A DNA stretch of 64,000 nt from Pleomorphomonas sp. T1.2MG-36 (GCF_950100655.1 NZ_CATNLY010000012.1:806001-870000), one strand, 5' to 3'. Counted from the stretch's first letter, positions 1 to 9,102 are shown. Translations and numbers: made by a program. The notes: generated by a model not told the origin, from the sequence alone.

Positions 1-2084
1 CCGCCCATCGCCGCCGTATGGACGCCGTGGAACGTGTTGCCATGGCTGTTGTCGATGTCCATGCGGGCGGCATCCATGAAGAACTCATAGGCCCGCTCAT
101 CCAGCCCGACTTCCGCGGCAATGATCGAGTGGATGCAGGTGGAGAGCGAGGAGTCGTGGGTGGTGATGGCTTCGTAATAGTCGAAGTCGCGCCGCTTCAC
201 GGCCTTGGAGAACAGCTCGCCGCGCAGGAACAGGGCGAGCAACACGTCGGCCTGCTTGCAGACCTGATGACGGTAGATCACCAGCGGATGGTAGTGCAGG
301 AGCAGCGGATAGTTTTCGGCCGGCGTGCCGGCAAAGTCCCACACCTTGCGGGACAGGAAGACATCGTCCTGAGCGTGGATGCCAAGCTTGTCGTCGTAGG
401 GCAGCCGCAACCGGTCCGAAACGTCGGACCAGTGGGCGATCTCCTCACCGGCAAGGTCGATACGCTCGGAGAGCCTGGCAAACGCCTCGGGCTTCTCCCG
501 GTTCATCCATCCTGCAATCTCGGCCGCGAAGGCCAGATGGGTCTTGGCCATCACGTTGGTGTAGAAGTTGTTGTTGACGAGGGCCGTGTACTCGTCCGGC
601 CCCGTCACCTCGTCGATATGGAAGGCACCGTCGACGAGATGGGCGAGATCCGCCCAGACGCGCGCCGTTTCGAACACCAGTTCGGCCGCGCCATCGGCGA
701 GCAAGGATAGATCACCGGTGGCTTCGACATACTGCTTGATGGCGAAGGCGATGTCGGCGTTGATGTGATATTGCGCCGTTCCGGCCGGAAAATAGGCCGA
801 GCATTCCTCGCCGGTTATGGTCCGCCAGGGGTAGAGCGCGCCACGGATGTGGCCGAGATCGCGAGCGCGGGCACGCGCCTTGTCGAGATAGCCGATGCGG
901 TGCTGAAGCACGGCGCGCGCCAGCTCAGGCATGGTGCGCAGGAAGACCGGCAGGACATAGATCTCGGTGTCCCAGAAGGAGTGGCCTTCATAGCCCTCCC
1001 CCGTCAGCCCCTTGGCGGCGATGTTGGTGCGACCATCGCGGCCGATCGACTGGAAGAGGTGATAGAGGTTGAAGTGGAGGCCCTGCGACAGGGCGTCGTC
1101 CCCTTCGATCTCGATGTCGGCCTTCTCCCAGAAGGCAGCAAGGCGGGTGCGCTGTTCGTCGGCGAGACCCGTAAAGCCAACGGCAAGCGCTCCATTCAGT
1201 GCCTCGTCGGCGCGGGCGGCCAGTTCGTCGGCCGGGGCGTCGCGACTGGTGACGATGGCGGTCATCTTTTCCAGTGTGACGGTTTCGCCGGCCTTGGCCG
1301 AGACGCCGAACCGCTGGGAAAGGACGCCGTTCGTCTCCGACGCCTCGCTCGAACCGGCGTCACCACCGACCAGACCGACCCGCGTTTCGATCCTGAGCGT
1401 CAGCCCGCTATTGTGGGTTCGCGAGACCAGGACCGACCGACCAGGGCCGGCGTTGGCTTCCACGACGCTAAGCGCCCTGGCCGAGGCACCGGACCCAAGG
1501 CGGGGATCGAAGCTTTCCTCGCCCCCCTGCACCCTGCTGTTGAGCGTGGCGACGAACTCGATGCTGGCGTCGGCATCGAGCGGCGTCACGGTTACCTGTT
1601 GGGAGAGAATGGCACTGCGGGACAAGCTGACGAGCCGCTTGGAAACGATGCGCACCCGCCGGCCGGCCGGCGACTTCCAGTCTACGCTGCGGACCAGAAC
1701 GCCCTCGCGAAAATCGAGGCTGCGTTCGTAGGCGAGGATCGCACCGGTCGCGAGGTTGAAGCGCTCGCCGTTCACGGCGATCTCGACACCCTTGGCGTTG
1801 GGCAGGTTGAGCATGAACTCGTTGATGCGCGCGAAGCCATAGGCATTCTCGGGATAGCGGATTGCCTCGGTGTCGTAGAAGCCGTTGACGTAGGTCCCTT
1901 CCATGCTGGCATCGGCCTCGCCCAACCAGGCCTCGTCGTGACTGCCACGGGTACCGATGTGGCCATTGCCGAGCGCGAACAGCGTCTCGCGCAGCAGACT
2001 GGCGTCGGCATCCCAGCGGGTCTCGACCAGACGCCAGGGATCGGTGGGCAGCGACGAGAGCGTCGGGGCGGGATTCGCAGTCAC
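1..2084 (-). CDS. Glycoside hydrolase family 65 phosphorylase, 3' end outside window
   Basis: The minus strand reads open from a GTG at 2084 to the left edge, giving 694 codons without a stop. GTG follows AAGGAG by 6 bases. The N-terminal domain carries LFALGNGHIGTRG (residues about 35-47), and the (alpha/alpha)6 part carries GPDEY with Glu498, the general acid of GH65. Near the cut comes DNSHGNTFHGVHTAAMGG, the conserved region before the phosphate site. GH65 enzymes reversibly phosphorolyse alpha-glucosides such as maltose, trehalose, kojibiose or nigerose to beta-glucose 1-phosphate, in the cytoplasm. No signal peptide is seen. The usual length is about 750-800 residues, so only the C-terminus is missing. 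The substrate cannot be read from this part. It is preceded by the amidase-like gene, 84 bases away, in the same direction. Confidence 0.9.
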   Translation of the reverse strand, partial: MTANPAPTLSSLPTDPWRLVETRWDADASLLRETLFALGNGHIGTRGSHDEAWLGEADASMEGTYVNGFYDTEAIRYPENAYGFARINEFMLNLPNAKGVEIAVNGERFNLATGAILAYERSLDFREGVLVRSVDWKSPAGRRVRIVSKRLVSLSRSAILSQQVTVTPLDADASIEFVATLNSRVQGGEESFDPRLGSGASARALSVVEANAGPGRSVLVSRTHNSGLTLRIETRVGLVGGDAGSSEASETNGVLSQRFGVSAKAGETVTLEKMTAIVTSRDAPADELAARADEALNGALAVGFTGLADEQRTRLAAFWEKADIEIEGDDALSQGLHFNLYHLFQSIGRDGRTNIAAKGLTGEGYEGHSFWDTEIYVLPVFLRTMPELARAVLQHRIGYLDKARARARDLGHIRGALYPWRTITGEECSAYFPAGTAQYHINADIAFAIKQYVEATGDLSLLADGAAELVFETARVWADLAHLVDGAFHIDEVTGPDEYTALVNNNFYTNVMAKTHLAFAAEIAGWMNREKPEAFARLSERIDLAGEEIAHWSDVSDRLRLPYDDKLGIHAQDDVFLSRKVWDFAGTPAENYPLLLHYHPLVIYRHQVCKQADVLLALFLRGELFSKAVKRRDFDYYEAITTHDSSLSTCIHSIIAAEVGLDERAYEFFMDAARMDIDNSHGNTFHGVHTAAMG

Positions 2085-2168
2085 TTCAGTCTCCTTGGAA
2101 TGGTCGAACACCGGCGTACGCGGCCCCGTCGGGACCAAGCAGCCGGCACACGTCAAGCTTCGGTCCTG

Positions 2169-3323
2169 CTACCGATGAGCCAACGGCGATGACGCCTGGA
2201 TGTCAATCGGACGAGTGGACCTCGATGGGTTGGGAACGATGAGGGTAGCTGCCGCGGCGGCGAGACGGTCGTCATCTCCGCCGGCACCGACCAGCGCGCC
2301 GCCGTCCGGCAGCACGACGGCGGTGAGGCCGCATGCGCTGGTGAAGGTGGCCGAGCCGAATGCGGGCGGGACGAACAGCAGATCGATATCCGAGAAGGCC
2401 GCGTCGATCTGCCGACGCAGCGCCGAAAGGCAACGCTGAGCCTGAACGAGTTGGCGAGCGGGACAGTCCAGCGCCAGGGAAAGGCGACGCCGACAGCGGG
2501 GAGGAAACAGGTCCGGCCGCTCGACGAAGGCCGTCGCCACGTCATCAAGCCGCTGGGCCAGCCATATATCGTCTTCCATCAGGGCAGCGGCTTCGGCAAA
2601 GAGCGCCGCATCCACAGCGACAGTCTTCAGGCCGAGCCGCTCGCCGATGTCCCGCACCATTGAGGACTTGTCGCCGCCGAGCAGGCCAAGCCGGGCGAAC
2701 CGCTTGGGCGCCCTGAGCCCCGTCGGTCCGGACCATCCGATAATCGTGCGCACCGCCGCGCCGCCGGCTACGTCAACCGCGTGGATGGCGACATCGTCGA
2801 GTTCCGGGGCAATGCCAAAGAGGCCATCCAGGGAAATCAGCCCCGGGGTCGGCCGAACCTCGACCACCCCGTGGCCGGCGATGTCGGCCCGGTCGCTGGC
2901 GATAGCGAAGGCGGCAAGGCCGGCAGCGACCGCTTCCGACGAACCGAAGGCCGGCGCATCAAGGTCGAGAGGATCGGCTGGCACTTTGCCGACCAAGAGA
3001 GCGCCGGCAGCGCGCAGCCGCTCCACGAGGACGGCGTCGAAATCGGGCAGGAAGTCGAGCGCCGACAGACCAGCCGAAGTTGGAAGCCCTGCCACGTCGA
3101 TATTGGCGCCGACAACGTAAGGCACGCCCCAAAGCGGCAGAGCGGACGGATCAGGACAACGGGCGAGGAGATTTCGAGCGGCAGCACCGAGAGGGGCGGG
3201 AACATGGGCATCGCCCAGCGCGGCAAAGCGGGTGGCGATATCGTCGGCCAGATCGAGAACGCTTTCCGGTCGCCGTGCGAAACGCGCGCCAAGGTCGCCC
3301 AGCGTCAACAAGGGAGCGCTCAT
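2169..3323 (-). CDS. Amidase-signature-fold protein, probably catalytically inactive
   Basis: A 384-residue protein. ATG 3323 is chosen because GGGGAGGGG lies just upstream; the frame is open further but that extension looks non-coding. Residues 63-85 (PLWGVPYV, NIDVAGLPTSAG) and DAVLVERLRAAGALLVGK match the amidase signature family, closest in style to allophanate hydrolase and GatA. The catalytic elements are damaged. The lysine expected in the V-K-D-x-I-D motif is replaced (VGANID), the Gly/Ser-rich loop is reduced to FGSSEAVAAG, and the nucleophile segment (T-x-G-S-x-R-x-P) reads DRADIAGHGV with no serine. The fold is clear but amide hydrolysis is unlikely. Its place between a GH65 gene and a LacI regulator suggests a role tied to the imported glycoside, which is inference only. 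Confidence 0.75.
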   Translation of the reverse strand: MSAPLLTLGDLGARFARRPESVLDLADDIATRFAALGDAHVPAPLGAAARNLLARCPDPSALPLWGVPYVVGANIDVAGLPTSAGLSALDFLPDFDAVLVERLRAAGALLVGKVPADPLDLDAPAFGSSEAVAAGLAAFAIASDRADIAGHGVVEVRPTPGLISLDGLFGIAPELDDVAIHAVDVAGGAAVRTIIGWSGPTGLRAPKRFARLGLLGGDKSSMVRDIGERLGLKTVAVDAALFAEAAALMEDDIWLAQRLDDVATAFVERPDLFPPRCRRRLSLALDCPARQLVQAQRCLSALRRQIDAAFSDIDLLFVPPAFGSATFTSACGLTAVVLPDGGALVGAGGDDDRLAAAAATLIVPNPSRSTRPIDIQASSPLAHR

Positions 3324-3367
3324 CGGCACCCCTCCCCTATACTGCCCGATCACCGATCGGATCTCTT

Positions 3368-3381
3368 CAAAAGCGCTTTTG
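3368..3381. promoter_or_regulatory. LacI-type operator, proximal to amidase/GH65 operon
   Basis: CAAAAGCGCTTTTG is a perfect 14-bp palindrome with the central CG typical of LacI-family operators. It lies 45 bases before the start of the minus-strand amidase-like gene. A minus-strand TTGACA (3408-3413) sits upstream and could be the -35 element, though the -10 17 bases on is poor (TTACGG). Confidence 0.7.
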
Positions 3382-3520
3382 TTCCCGTAACATCGCCCTC
3401 GTCCGCCTGTCAATGCTTTTATCCACGCCACAGTCCATCATTTATCCAACGTATTTATAATACTTTTGTCGGATCGGATTAGTTCTACCCCTTTGATTTG
3501 AATAGATTTGTTTCCATATG

Positions 3521-3530
3521 AAAGCGCTTT
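3521..3530. promoter_or_regulatory. Second LacI-type operator, proximal to lacI gene
   Basis: AAAGCGCTTT repeats the core of the 3368-3381 site, flanked by G and TG, about 150 bases away. Two matching sites in one divergent region suggest control of both directions, possibly by DNA looping, by the LacI protein encoded at 3609. The rest of the 285-base intergenic stretch is AT-rich and holds no gene. Confidence 0.65.
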
Positions 3531-3608
3531 TGTAATCTTGACGCGCTGTACAATTCCGAGCTCGGGCGCTATACAGGCGCCCTATTATGCACACCCACCG
3601 GCGCTTTC

Positions 3609-4628
3609 ATGAACCTCAAGGAACTGGCAGGTCACCTCGGGCTTTCCCAGAGCACGGTCAGTCGCGCCCTCAACGGTTATCAGGACGTCAGCCCTGAGAC
3701 GCGGGAGCGGGTTCTCGCGGCCGCGCGACGCTTCGATTACTCGCCGAACGCCAGCGCCCATCGGCTGGCGACCGGGCATTCGGGAGCGATCGGCGTCGTC
3801 TTCCCTTCCGACAAGGACCCGCTGCTCGATCCCTTGTTTACCGACTTCCTGTCCGGCCTCACCAACAGCGCGGCCCGGCGGCAGATGGACATTCTGGTCA
3901 GCGCGAGCCTGGACACTGCGGAGGCGAGCTATCGCCGCCTCGCCCAGAGAGGCTCGGTGGATGCCGTCGTGCTCTCGAGCCCGCTCATCGAGGATCAGCG
4001 TGTTCCACTGCTCGACAAGCTCGGCATCCCCTGCGTGGTGCATGGCCGCACCAAGTCGGCGCTGCCATACGCCTTTCTCGACATCGACAACGAGGGCGCC
4101 TTCCGCCAAGCTGCCGAATTGCTCGTGGGCCTCGGTCACCGGCACATCGGCCTCGTCAATGGCGACGTGCGCCAGGCCTTCGCCGTCGACCGCGAAGCCG
4201 GCTGGCGTTCCGCCCTCCTTCGGTCCGGGCTGGAGGCATCGGATGCCCTCAACCGGTCCGACATCATGACCGACGAGGCCGGATATAGGCTGACGGCCGA
4301 CATGCTGGCGAGCGCAACCCCGCCGACCGCCATCATCTGTTCCAGCATCTTCTCGGCCATCGGCGCTTGCCGCGCCATTCGCGACCGCGGGCTGGCGATA
4401 GGCTCCGACATATCGGTGATCGCCCATGACGACGGCATCAGCTCGATACGGCCGGAGGCGCATCACCCGCCGCTGACCACCACCTTCTCGTCCATCCATC
4501 GCGCCGGCGAACGCATTGCCGAAATCGCGGCCGACCTCATTGATGGCAAAAGCCCAAGCGAATGCCAGGAAGTATGGCCGGTGGACCTGATCTTCCGCGA
4601 CAGCACCCGGCCACCCAGATCTGCCTGA
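3609..4628 (+). CDS. LacI-family transcriptional regulator (AglR-like)
   Basis: A 339-residue repressor-type protein. Residues 1-50 form the LacI helix-turn-helix and hinge (LKELAGHLGLSQSTVSRALNG, then YSPNASAHRLATG). The rest is a periplasmic-binding-protein-like effector domain. It is transcribed away from the amidase/GH65 pair, and two AAAGCGCTTT operators lie between, so it most likely represses both itself and that operon. The ligand is probably an alpha-glucoside, judging from the GH65 neighbour and general resemblance to rhizobial alpha-glucoside regulators; the exact sugar is unknown. No convincing ribosome binding site precedes the ATG. Confidence 0.88.
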   Translation: MNLKELAGHLGLSQSTVSRALNGYQDVSPETRERVLAAARRFDYSPNASAHRLATGHSGAIGVVFPSDKDPLLDPLFTDFLSGLTNSAARRQMDILVSASLDTAEASYRRLAQRGSVDAVVLSSPLIEDQRVPLLDKLGIPCVVHGRTKSALPYAFLDIDNEGAFRQAAELLVGLGHRHIGLVNGDVRQAFAVDREAGWRSALLRSGLEASDALNRSDIMTDEAGYRLTADMLASATPPTAIICSSIFSAIGACRAIRDRGLAIGSDISVIAHDDGISSIRPEAHHPPLTTTFSSIHRAGERIAEIAADLIDGKSPSECQEVWPVDLIFRDSTRPPRSA

Positions 4629-4794
4629 CTTGCTTTATGCGGCTTTTCCGCTCGCGTCACAACGGCAAGCTGAAGATCGTGCCTGCCGGACCAAGCAGAC
4701 TTCGGCACTCCACCATCGCCGCCCCTTTGCCGCAGCCAGCGGGAACTTCTGCGCCCCTCCGACGTTTCACTCGCGAACGCAAAAGGAGCCGAAA

Positions 4795-5082
4795 ATGGGT
4801 GCCAACCGCGACGATGAAATCCGTGCCCGAGCCTATCGGCTCTGGGAGGAGGAAGGGCGACCGGAAGGCCGCGCCGAGCAGCATTGGTTTACCGCCCGCG
4901 AAAGTCTTGCCGTCGAGGAAAACCACGAGTCGACTCTACTCCCCATCGACACAGGCACCAATGGCGAGCCGATCGAAGCGGTCGAGAATGCCGGCGAGTT
5001 TCCGACGCTCACCGATCAGGGCGAGCAGCGGATTCCGCGTCGCCCCAAACCCGATGATGCGTCTCAGCCAGCCAATAGCTGA
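4795..5082 (+). CDS. DUF2934 domain protein
   Basis: A 95-residue protein starting at ATG 4795 after AAAAGGAG; the frame extends upstream but without coding character. Residues 5-30 (DDEIRARAYRLWEEEGRPEG, then AEQHWFTA) match DUF2934, a short helical domain common in alphaproteobacteria. The C-terminal half is acidic and proline-rich and probably disordered. The function of the family is not known. It stands alone between a LacI gene and a convergent small exported protein. Confidence 0.75.
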   Translation: MGANRDDEIRARAYRLWEEEGRPEGRAEQHWFTARESLAVEENHESTLLPIDTGTNGEPIEAVENAGEFPTLTDQGEQRIPRRPKPDDASQPANS

Positions 5083-5103
5083 CGATCTCATCTAGACCGA
5101 CGC

Positions 5104-5142
5104 GCTGGCCGGCACGGCCTCTTCCTAGGCGGTTCGGCCAGC
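5104..5142. terminator. Inverted repeat between convergent genes
   Basis: GCTGGCCG at 5104-5111 pairs with CGGCCAGC at 5135-5142, and GCCT/AGGC nests inside the loop. It lies between the convergent ends at 5082 and 5148, where a bidirectional terminator is expected. There is no clear T run. Confidence 0.45.
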
Positions 5143-5147
5143 CCATC

Positions 5148-5420
5148 TCACTGCTCGGTGACGTTGCCCTGATAGTCGAGCCGAACCAGGGCGGGAAGAT
5201 CATCCAGCCTCGCGCTGCCGCGCCAGACACCATCCGTTCCCAGCACGAGATCGGCAACGTTGGTGTAGCCCTCCCCCTCGATCCAGGCCTTGGCCTGCGC
5301 CTCTGTGAAGCTGTTCGCGCCGGGAACCGGCGCCGTCACGGGCGGCGGCTCCTGGGCCAAGGTCAGGCCGACCGACGCGAAGGCGGCAGCCAGCACGATT
5401 GCGGCAATCATCCCTTTCAT
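5148..5420 (-). CDS. Small exported protein with PepSY-like fold
   Basis: A 90-residue protein starting at ATG 5420, chosen because AAAGGACC precedes it and it gives a clean signal peptide (MKGMIAAIVLAAAFASVGLTLAQ). The open frame extends 24 codons upstream. The mature part (FTEAQAKAWIEGEGYTNVAD, then GVWRGSARL and VRLDYQGNV) resembles small PepSY-type periplasmic proteins: one helix followed by beta strands. Function unknown; probably periplasmic. Confidence 0.7.
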   Translation of the reverse strand: MKGMIAAIVLAAAFASVGLTLAQEPPPVTAPVPGANSFTEAQAKAWIEGEGYTNVADLVLGTDGVWRGSARLDDLPALVRLDYQGNVTEQ

Positions 5421-5567
5421 CGCCAGGTCCTTTCGCATTTCACGGATGGCCTCCAACACCCCGGGCGAAGGATTGTTCCCTTGTGTGGACATCTTGTGAT
5501 TGACCGGCCGATTGCGGTGTCCACCGAATTCTCCGGAAGCACCGCTTGACGGTTTTCGTCCGCTATA

Positions 5568-5592
5568 TTATTCGTATCACTAATACGTATAA
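5568..5592. promoter_or_regulatory. Operator/promoter in front of second LacI gene
   Basis: TTATTCGTAT (5568-5577) and ATACGTATAA (5583-5592) form a 10-bp inverted repeat with one mismatch around a 5-base spacer. A perfect TATAAT (5588-5593) overlaps the right arm. This is the layout of an autorepressed LacI-family promoter for the gene at 5618. Confidence 0.55.
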
Positions 5593-5617
5593 TAAAACTA
5601 CGGGCGGAAACGAATCC

Positions 5618-6619
5618 ATGAAGCGTCCCACGCAGAAAGACGTCGCCAAGCTGGCAGGCGTCTCGCAAGCGGCTGTGTCCATGGTGCTGAGCGGAACCGG
5701 CGCGCCGACGGTGTCACCCGACACATGGACGCGCATCACCGACGCAGCCAAGGCACTCGGATATGCGCCGAACCGTTTTGCGCAGGCGCTCAAGACGCGC
5801 CGGACAATGACCATCGCCTGCATCGTCCCCGACATCACCAACCCCTTCTATCCTGTGCTGATCCGTGGCGTTCAGGCCGTCGCGCAGGAAGGCGCCTACG
5901 ACGTCATAACCGTCAACACCGACGGCGACCCGGCCCGGGAACGTCATTTCCTCGACTGGGCGCATCAAGGCCGAGTCGACGGCGTCATCGGCGTTTTCTT
6001 CACCCTCACGGCCACGGATTTCCGCTCGCTGGTCGAAGCGGGCGTCCCGGTGGTGCGCATAGAATCGGCTCGCAAGAAGGGGGGCGATATCGCCATCGAC
6101 GATATTTATGTCGACAGCCACGAGGCCGCCCATGCCGTCGTCGATTACCTCCTCGGCCGTGGCCATCGCCGGATCGCCATGCTGGCCGGCACGGGGGGGC
6201 CGCAACGCGTGCGGGTCGAAGGCTACCGTGAAGCCATGGCGACGGCTGGCGCAGTCCCCTCGGTGACCATCACCGAAGCCTTCAGCGAGGAAGCCGGCTT
6301 CGCAGCCGCGCAATCCATTCTTGAAAGCGGCTACGAGCCCACTGCCATCTTCGCCGCCAACGACCTGATGGCGATCGGCGTCATGCGGGCGTTGCGCGAT
6401 CGGGGGCTGCGCATTCCCGAGGACGTGGCGGTGGTCGGGTTCGACGACATTTCACCGGCGAGTCTGGTGTCGCCGCCTCTGACGACGGTCAGCCAGTTCC
6501 AGGCACGGATGGGCGAGTTGGCGGCCGAGGCCCTGCTTCAGCGGCTGCGGGGTCAGAGGCCACCCCATGGGACCACGGAAGAGGTCCGCTTTCAGCTTGT
6601 CGAACGCGCATCGGCCTGA
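5618..6619 (+). CDS. LacI-family transcriptional regulator
   Basis: A 333-residue protein. ATG 5618 begins the conserved N-terminus [20 protein letters not shown], so the upstream in-frame extension is excluded. A helix-turn-helix (residues 5-27) and hinge ([14 protein letters not shown]) precede a ligand domain with the usual [14 protein letters not shown] and VVGFDDI motifs. It is followed in the same direction by the binding-protein gene at 6787, so it is probably the local regulator of that ABC operon. The inducer is unknown. Confidence 0.88.
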   Translation: MKRPTQKDVAKLAGVSQAAVSMVLSGTGAPTVSPDTWTRITDAAKALGYAPNRFAQALKTRRTMTIACIVPDITNPFYPVLIRGVQAVAQEGAYDVITVNTDGDPARERHFLDWAHQGRVDGVIGVFFTLTATDFRSLVEAGVPVVRIESARKKGGDIAIDDIYVDSHEAAHAVVDYLLGRGHRRIAMLAGTGGPQRVRVEGYREAMATAGAVPSVTITEAFSEEAGFAAAQSILESGYEPTAIFAANDLMAIGVMRALRDRGLRIPEDVAVVGFDDISPASLVSPPLTTVSQFQARMGELAAEALLQRLRGQRPPHGTTEEVRFQLVERASA

Positions 6620-6647
6620 AACCCAGGCTTTGCGGCGCGTTCGAACG

Positions 6648-6657
6648 AAGAATTTGC
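6648..6657. promoter_or_regulatory. Possible LacI-type operator before ABC operon
   Basis: CGTTCGAACG is a perfect CG-centred 10-bp palindrome in the 167-base gap between the LacI gene and the binding-protein gene. It differs from the site at 5568-5592, so assignment to the same regulator is uncertain. Confidence 0.35.
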
Positions 6658-6681
6658 CCGTCGGTGTTTGCCGGTGGGAAG

Positions 6682-6704
6682 CGGCCGGCCCTGAAAGCCG
6701 GCCG
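6682..6704. other. Stem-loop between lacI and binding-protein gene
   Basis: CGGCCGGC (6682-6689) pairs with GCCGGCCG (6697-6704) around a 7-base loop. No T run follows. It may end lacI transcripts or protect the 5' end of the operon mRNA. Confidence 0.45.
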
Positions 6705-6786
6705 GAAGAGGAGCCGGATCGCGCGATCGACGAAGTCGAGACAGCAAGCGCGTCGAGCCGGGAAGAACAACAAGGTGGAGGACACA

Positions 6787-8106
6787 ATGGACAGACGGAC
6801 ATTTCTCGCGGGAAGCCTGGGCGCGTCTCTCGTTCCTTTCATGAATCGCATGGCCTTCGCCGCCGGCAAGCCGGTGACGTGGTGGTATGAAAGCGCCGCT
6901 CCGGCGCAGCAGGAGGCCATCGCCAAGGTGCTGGTGGCCGGCTTCAACGTTGCCCATCCGGACTACAGCCTGGCGATCGACTATCGCGGCTCCGAACTCG
7001 ACAAGCAGATGCGCGTCGCCCTTCTGTCCGGCAACGGGCCGGATGTCGTCTATACCGCCGGCCCGAGCTACGTGGCGCCGATGGCCCGCGCCGGCCAGCT
7101 GCTGGCCCTCGATGACTACGCCGAGAAACTGGGCTGGAACAAGCGGATCCTGCCGGTGTTCCTCGAAATGGGCAAGTACGACGGCAAGCTCTACGCCGTG
7201 CCCAAGACCTATGAGACGCTCGGCCTGTTCTACAACAAGGCCGTGCTTGAGAAGAACGGCTGGAAGGCTCCGACCACGATCGCCGAAATGGAGGCCTTGG
7301 CCGACGAGGCGCTCAAGGCCAAGCTCGTTCCCTTCGCCTCCGGCAACGCCGGCTGGCGCGGCAACAACGAGCATTACGTCACCATCGTCCTCAACTCGAT
7401 CGCCGGGCCGGAAAACGTCTACAAGGCGCTGAAGGGCGAGATCCCCTGGACCGCCGAGCCCTTCGTGGCGGCGATCAACAAGCTGAACGACTGGTGGCAG
7501 AAGGGCTACTTCGGCCCGGACTATTTCTCGCTCGAAACCGAGCAGTTCTTCGCTCAGATGGCCGCCGGAAAGTCGCCCATGCTGCCGAGCGGCACCTGGC
7601 ACTTCCAGTACATCCAGTCCTATTTCAAGGACAAGACCGACCAGTGCGGCTTCGTCGGCTTCCCGAGCGCCGAAGGCATCGGTGCCCCGGTCTATGCGCT
7701 GGGCGTCGGCTCGACCCTGTCCATCGCCGCTGCCGCGCAGAACCCCGATGGCGCCGCCGCCGCCATCGATTTCGTCTTCTCGCCGGAATTCTACGGCGCC
7801 ATGAACTCGGTCTGGCAAGGCGAGTGGAACACGCCGCTCGAAGACCTCAGCATGGTCAAGATCAGCGACGAAGTGCCGGCCCTCTATGCCGACACCATGA
7901 AGACGCTGGCCGACGCGGTCGGCGACAACAAGTACGGCTACACGTCCTGGACCTTCCTGCCGCCGGCTACGGATACGCAGCTCATCAACGGCATCGAAGA
8001 GGTCTGGCTGGGCCGCGCGACCGTCGCCGATTACCTCGCCCAGCTCGATGCCACGTTCCAGCAGGAAAAGGCGGAAGGCAAGGTGCCGGCCGTACCGGCC
8101 CGCTAA
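6787..8106 (+). CDS. CUT1 sugar ABC transporter, substrate-binding protein
   Basis: A 439-residue protein starting at ATG 6787 after GGTGGAGG. The N-terminus MDRRTFLAGSLGASLVPFM has a twin-arginine type signal (RRTFLAG) followed by a hydrophobic stretch, then a family 1 solute-binding fold (VTWWYESAAPAQQEAIAKVL; LSGNGPDVVYTAGPSYVAPM; KLYAVPKTYETLGLFYNKAV). It captures a sugar in the periplasm for the permeases at 8257 and 9099. The ligand cannot be read from the sequence. The ADP-ribosylglycohydrolase-fold enzyme in the same operon suggests a glycoside rather than a free monosaccharide. Confidence 0.9.
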   Translation: MDRRTFLAGSLGASLVPFMNRMAFAAGKPVTWWYESAAPAQQEAIAKVLVAGFNVAHPDYSLAIDYRGSELDKQMRVALLSGNGPDVVYTAGPSYVAPMARAGQLLALDDYAEKLGWNKRILPVFLEMGKYDGKLYAVPKTYETLGLFYNKAVLEKNGWKAPTTIAEMEALADEALKAKLVPFASGNAGWRGNNEHYVTIVLNSIAGPENVYKALKGEIPWTAEPFVAAINKLNDWWQKGYFGPDYFSLETEQFFAQMAAGKSPMLPSGTWHFQYIQSYFKDKTDQCGFVGFPSAEGIGAPVYALGVGSTLSIAAAAQNPDGAAAAIDFVFSPEFYGAMNSVWQGEWNTPLEDLSMVKISDEVPALYADTMKTLADAVGDNKYGYTSWTFLPPATDTQLINGIEEVWLGRATVADYLAQLDATFQQEKAEGKVPAVPAR

Positions 8107-8216
8107 CGCCCGGAGTGGCGTGCGTTCTCGCAAACGTGCGCCCTTCCACTCCCTCGTGATCGCATCGTCCGGAATCCGGCTCCTGCCGTTCCGGGTGATA
8201 CCCCAGCTCGACGGAT

Positions 8217-8238
8217 GGAAGCGGCATCGGCCGCTTCC
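8217..8238. other. Intercistronic stem-loop between binding-protein and permease genes
   Basis: GGAAGCGG (8217-8224) pairs with CCGCTTCC (8231-8238) around a 6-base loop in the 150-base gap. Such loops often protect or process the binding-protein part of the mRNA. Confidence 0.5.
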
Positions 8239-8256
8239 GCTCGCCGGAGACACCCC

Positions 8257-9102
8257 ATGCATCGCCTTTATCTGATCCCGACGTTGCTCATCAACGTCGT
8301 CATCATCTTCATTCCCGCCGCGCTGACCATCGCGCTCGCCTTCTGCCGTTGGGACGGCATCGGCATGCCGGTGTTCGTCGGGCTAGCCAACTTCCGGCTG
8401 CTCCTCGCCGATCGCGTGTTCTGGATGGCGCTGGGCAACAACATCATCTGGACGGCCATTTTCCTCACGGTGCCCATCGCCATGGGGTTGCTTGCCGCGA
8501 CCATGATGCTGATCGCCCGCCGTGGCAGCGCCTTTTTCCAGGTCATCTACTTCCTGCCGATGGTGATCGCCACCGCCATCACGGCTCGTGTCTGGCAGGG
8601 CATGATCTATTCGCCGCTCACCGGCATCGCCGGCCTCGTCACGCGCGCCGGCTTTCCCGTCCCCAACCCGCTGACGCAGCCGTCGACAGCCCTGTACGGC
8701 ATCGCCGCCGTCGACCTCTGGCATTGGTGGGGCTTCCTCTGCGTCATTTTCTTCGCGGCCCTCCGACAGGTGCCGCAGGAGCAGATCGAAGCGGCCCGCA
8801 TCGAGGGAGCGAGCTTCTGGCAGATGCTGCGCTATGTGCTGCTGCCCGGCATCCGGCCGACCATCACGCTGATGATGATCATGACCATCATCTGGTCGTT
8901 CCTGGTGTTCGACTTCGTCTACATCCTGACCCAGGGCGGCCCGGCCTTCTCGAGCGAAGTCCTGTCGACGCTCGCCTACCGCAGCGCCTTCTACGACCTC
9001 GCCGTCGGCAAGGCCGCCGCCGTGGCCGTGGTGATCAGCCTGTTCGGCCTTGCGACCACCGCCGTCTACATCCGCCTGCAGGCGAAGGAGTTCGACCAAT
9101 GA
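8257..9102 (+). CDS. CUT1 sugar ABC transporter permease (MalF type)
   Basis: A 281-residue inner-membrane protein with about six hydrophobic segments. ATG 8257 follows GGAGA. The EAA loop contacting the ATPase is visible as EQIEAARIEGASFWQMLRYV, LLPGIRP. The stop overlaps the start of the next permease (ATGA). It forms the channel with the product of 9099. Confidence 0.92.
   Translation: MHRLYLIPTLLINVVIIFIPAALTIALAFCRWDGIGMPVFVGLANFRLLLADRVFWMALGNNIIWTAIFLTVPIAMGLLAATMMLIARRGSAFFQVIYFLPMVIATAITARVWQGMIYSPLTGIAGLVTRAGFPVPNPLTQPSTALYGIAAVDLWHWWGFLCVIFFAALRQVPQEQIEAARIEGASFWQMLRYVLLPGIRPTITLMMIMTIIWSFLVFDFVYILTQGGPAFSSEVLSTLAYRSAFYDLAVGKAAAVAVVISLFGLATTAVYIRLQAKEFDQ

Noticed and set aside
18..2192. 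Long plus-strand open frames opposite the left-edge gene
   Set aside because: They are antisense to the GH65 phosphorylase, whose minus-strand frame has clear family motifs, and their translations are low-complexity.
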